The notes beneath the pieces were generated by a model that was not told the origin of the DNA, ran no database searches, and saw only the letters and a list, made by a program, of their open reading frames with translations. Shown piece after piece: positions 61,634 to 64,000 of a stretch of DNA of 64,000 nt. Position 1 is the first letter of the stretch, and each line of letters opens with the position of its first letter. Source of the DNA: Rhizobacter sp. (GTDB taxonomy: Bacteria; Pseudomonadota; Gammaproteobacteria; Burkholderiales; Burkholderiaceae_C); assembly GCA_019635355.1 (NCBI GenBank), contig JAHBZQ010000001.1:1302001-1366000 (forward strand), written 5' to 3'. Both the position numbers and the translations under genes were made by a program.

Positions 61634-63490
61634 TCAGACTTCTTCCACCTTGCGGCCGGCGAGGGCCTGGCGGATGCCGCGGTTCATGCGCTCGGCCGCA
61701 AAGGCTTCGGTGCCTTTGGCGAGCGCTTCCACGGCGGTGTCGATGGCGGCGTGGTCGTCGCCTTGGCGAGTTTGGTCGAGCGCCTGCATGAGCGCGTCAA
61801 TCTCGGTGCGCGATGTGGCGTCGAGCAGGTCGCCGTCGGCTTGCAGCGCCGACGCCGTGGCCAGCAGCATGCGCTCGGCCTCGACACGCGATTCGCGCAG
61901 GCTGCGGGCCTTCATGTCGGACTCGGCGGTGGTGAAGCTTTCGGTCAGCATGCGCGCCACTTCGTCGTCGGTCAGGCCATAGCTCGGCTTGACGTTGATC
62001 GAGGCCTGCACCCCCGACCCTTCTTCACGCGCGCTCACCGCCAGCAGGCCGTCGGCGTCGACCTGGAAGCTCACGCGGATGCGCGCTGCACCCGCGACCA
62101 TCGGCGGGATGCCTCGCAGCTCGAAGCGTGCGAGCGAGCGGCAATCGCTCACGAGTTCACGCTCGCCCTGCACCACGTGGATGGCCATCGCGGTCTGGCC
62201 GTCCTTGAAAGTGGTGAAGTCTTGCGCCCGGGCGGTGGGGATGGTGCTGTTGCGCGGGATGATGCGTTCGACCAGCCCACCCATCGTCTCGAGGCCGAGC
62301 GAGAGCGGGATCACGTCGAGCAGCAGCAGCTCGTCGGCCCCTGTGTTGCCGGCCAGGGCATTCGCCTGGACCGCGGCGCCCAGCGCCACGACTTCATCGG
62401 GATTGAGGTTGGTCAGCGGGGCCTTGCCAAAGAACTCGGCGACGGCCGCCTGTACCTGCGGCATGCGGGTGGAGCCGCCGACCATCACGACGCCCTGCAC
62501 CTCGTCCTTGGCCGCCTTGGCGTCGCGCAGCACCTTGCGCAAGGCAGCGATGGTGCGGCCGACCAGCTCGGCGCCCAGCTGGTGGAATTCATCGCGCGTC
62601 ACGCGCACCGAGAGCTCGCCTTCGGCCAGCGGACAGGCGAGCGTGGCGTGGTCGGTGCTGGAGAGCTTCTCCTTCGCCGCACGGGCCGCCACCATCACGG
62701 CGCGCTTGTCTTGCGGCGTCGTCGCACGCAGGCCGCTCTTCATCAGGGCCCAATCGGCGAGCAGGCGGTCGAAGTCGTCGCCGCCGAGTGCCGAATCGCC
62801 CCCGGTCGCCACCACCTCGAACACACCTGCGCTCAAGCGCAGCAGAGAGACGTCGAAGGTGCCACCGCCGAGGTCGTACACCGCGTACAGCCCCTCGCTG
62901 CCGTTCTCGAGCCCGTAGGCGATGGCGGCCGCGGTGGGCTCGTTGATGAGGCGCAGCACGTTGAGGCCGGCGAGTTGCGCGGCATCTTTCGTGGCCTGAC
63001 GCTGGGCGTCGTCGAAGTACGCGGGCACCGTGATCACGGCCCCGAAGATCTCGTCGTCGAAGCTGTCTTCCGCACGCTGGCGCAGCGTGGCGAGGATCTC
63101 GGCCGACACTTCGACCGGCGACTTCACGCCGGCCACCGTGTTCAGCTGCACCATGCCCGGCGCATCGACGAAGTCATACGGCAACTTCTCGCGCTGGGCA
63201 ATGTCGGCGAGGCCGCGGCCCATGAAACGCTTGACCGAGACGATGGTGTTCGCCGGGTCGACCGCCGCTTCGGCATGGGCATCATGGCCAATCTGGCGGC
63301 GCGTCTTGTCGAGGTAGCGCACCACCGACGGCAGGATCACGCGGCCCTGCGCATCGGGCAGGCACTCGGGCACGCCGTGGCGCACGGCGGCCACGAGCGA
63401 GTGCGTGGTGCCGAGGTCGATGCCTACCGCGATGCGCCGCTGGTGCGGGTCCGGGCTTTCGCCCGGCTCTGAAATCTGAAGCAAAGCCAT
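61634..63490 (-). CDS. hscA: Fe-S assembly chaperone HscA
   Basis: An Hsp70-family ATPase that helps deliver clusters from IscU, 618 residues. The nucleotide domain has RIAVGIDLGTTHSLVAAVRHG, VPAYFDDAQRQATKDAAQLAGLNVLRLINEPTAAAIAYGLE and YDLGGGTFDVSLLRLS. The substrate domain starts near LLLLDVIPLSLGLETMGGLVERIIPRNSTIPTARAQDFTTFKDGQTAM. The ATG at 63490 gives MALLQISEPGESPDPHQRR; the frame stays open to 63538, but that part overlaps hscB. It lacks the charged C-terminal end of DnaK, as is usual. Confidence 0.97.
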   Translation of the reverse strand: MALLQISEPGESPDPHQRRIAVGIDLGTTHSLVAAVRHGVPECLPDAQGRVILPSVVRYLDKTRRQIGHDAHAEAAVDPANTIVSVKRFMGRGLADIAQREKLPYDFVDAPGMVQLNTVAGVKSPVEVSAEILATLRQRAEDSFDDEIFGAVITVPAYFDDAQRQATKDAAQLAGLNVLRLINEPTAAAIAYGLENGSEGLYAVYDLGGGTFDVSLLRLSAGVFEVVATGGDSALGGDDFDRLLADWALMKSGLRATTPQDKRAVMVAARAAKEKLSSTDHATLACPLAEGELSVRVTRDEFHQLGAELVGRTIAALRKVLRDAKAAKDEVQGVVMVGGSTRMPQVQAAVAEFFGKAPLTNLNPDEVVALGAAVQANALAGNTGADELLLLDVIPLSLGLETMGGLVERIIPRNSTIPTARAQDFTTFKDGQTAMAIHVVQGERELVSDCRSLARFELRGIPPMVAGAARIRVSFQVDADGLLAVSAREEGSGVQASINVKPSYGLTDDEVARMLTESFTTAESDMKARSLRESRVEAERMLLATASALQADGDLLDATSRTEIDALMQALDQTRQGDDHAAIDTAVEALAKGTEAFAAERMNRGIRQALAGRKVEEV

Positions 63491-63494
63491 GTCG

Positions 63495-64000
63495 TTATTG
63501 TCCCAGCGCTTCCAGGCGCTGATCGATGTCGTCGGCAAAGCGCTCGACGAACATGAGGGCTCTGACCTGCTCGGCTGCCGCCTCGAAATCGCCTTGCTCG
63601 TCGCAGGTGCGCGCCAGCCGTTCGAGCGCGTCGCGGCGATGGGTGTTGACGCTGTCGGCCAGCGCCTCCACGTCGCTCAGCAACGTGGCCTCTTCGAGCG
63701 CTTCACGCCATTCCATCTGCTGCATGAGAAACCCCGTGGGCATGGACGTGTTGCTCTCGCTGTGCACCGGCACGCCGTGCAGCTCGCACAGGTAGGCGGC
63801 ACGCTTGATCGGGTCTTTCAGGCGCTGGTAAGCCTCGTTCACGCGCACGGCCCATTGCATCGCCACACGCTTGGCCGCCGAGCCCTCGGCCGCGAACTTG
63901 TCGGGGTGCACCTGCGCCTGCAGTTCGCGCCAACGGGCATCGAGGGTGGCGCGCTCCTGATGGTGCCGCCGCGGCAGGCCGAACAGGGCGAAATCATCGT
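63495..64000 (-). CDS. hscB: Fe-S assembly J-protein HscB (N-terminus outside the window)
   Basis: A cochaperone that brings IscU to HscA. About 168 residues are visible, from DDFALFGLPRRHHQERATLDARWRELQAQVHPDKFAAEGSAAKRVAMQWAVRVNEAYQRLKDPIKRAAYLCELHGV (J domain with HPD) through the C-terminal three-helix IscU-binding domain (MPTGFLMQQMEWREALEEA). Only a few residues, including the start codon, are missing beyond the right edge. The stop is four bases before the hscA ATG. Confidence 0.95.
   Translation of the reverse strand, partial: DDFALFGLPRRHHQERATLDARWRELQAQVHPDKFAAEGSAAKRVAMQWAVRVNEAYQRLKDPIKRAAYLCELHGVPVHSESNTSMPTGFLMQQMEWREALEEATLLSDVEALADSVNTHRRDALERLARTCDEQGDFEAAAEQVRALMFVERFADDIDQRLEALGQ

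Overview
The window is high-GC, densely coded DNA, almost certainly from the chromosome of a betaproteobacterium of the order Burkholderiales. A Rubrivivax/Leptothrix/Rhizobacter-type genus is my guess, not a proof. The evidence is a 14-gene nuo operon with separate nuoC and nuoD, the rpsO-pnp-quinone oxidoreductase-tpiA-secG-tRNA-Leu-nuo order, the fdx-hscA-hscB order, an intracellular PHB depolymerase and several Burkholderiales-type DUF genes. I see no insertion sequence, prophage, CRISPR array or rRNA. No gene-free stretch exceeds 300 bases.

Region by region: (1) 1-5223, minus strand: start of a probable Sir2-like gene, rlmB, and a three-gene phosphorelay (CHASE3-GAF hybrid kinase, REC-kinase, single REC). 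(2) 5.4-12.3 kb: glycerophosphodiesterase, a membrane acyltransferase, dsbD, a cupin, a glutathione S-transferase with a histone-H1-like tail, and the PHB depolymerase phaZ. (3) 12.3-16.9 kb: a gluconate module (gntK plus a TRAP transporter) divergent from a LacI-type repressor, with palindromic operators between them. (4) 16.9-31.5 kb: aldo/keto reductase, MarR with a divergent glycosyltransferase, a chemoreceptor, aroC, a CBS protein, a metY/hydrolase/Mpo1-like coupled trio, a YihY-type membrane protein, an FAD-linked oxidase, a LysR regulator and small conserved genes. (5) 31.5-46.1 kb: the complete nuoA-N operon on the minus strand. (6) 46.2-53.6 kb: tRNA-Leu(GAG), secG, tpiA, a quinone oxidoreductase, pnp, rpsO, an aminotransferase and tsaD. 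(7) 53.8-61.3 kb, plus strand: a nitrate-assimilation and nitrate-signalling island. (8) 61.3-64.0 kb: fdx, hscA and a partial hscB for Fe-S cluster assembly.

The most interesting region is the nitrate island. nasT encodes an ANTAR antiterminator. It is followed by a sigma-54 promoter of the GG-N10-GC type, two RNA hairpins whose hexaloops both have A at position 1 and G at position 4, and an intrinsic terminator, all directly upstream of nrtABC. Next to the transporter is an unusual signalling set: a membrane kinase with a PilJ/NarX-type sensor domain joined to an Hpt plus CheA-like ATPase, then a CheY-like receiver and a CheX-like phosphatase. The island ends with a second, closely similar sigma-54 promoter that drives no visible gene, only a structured segment and a strong terminator. 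This is a candidate small RNA.
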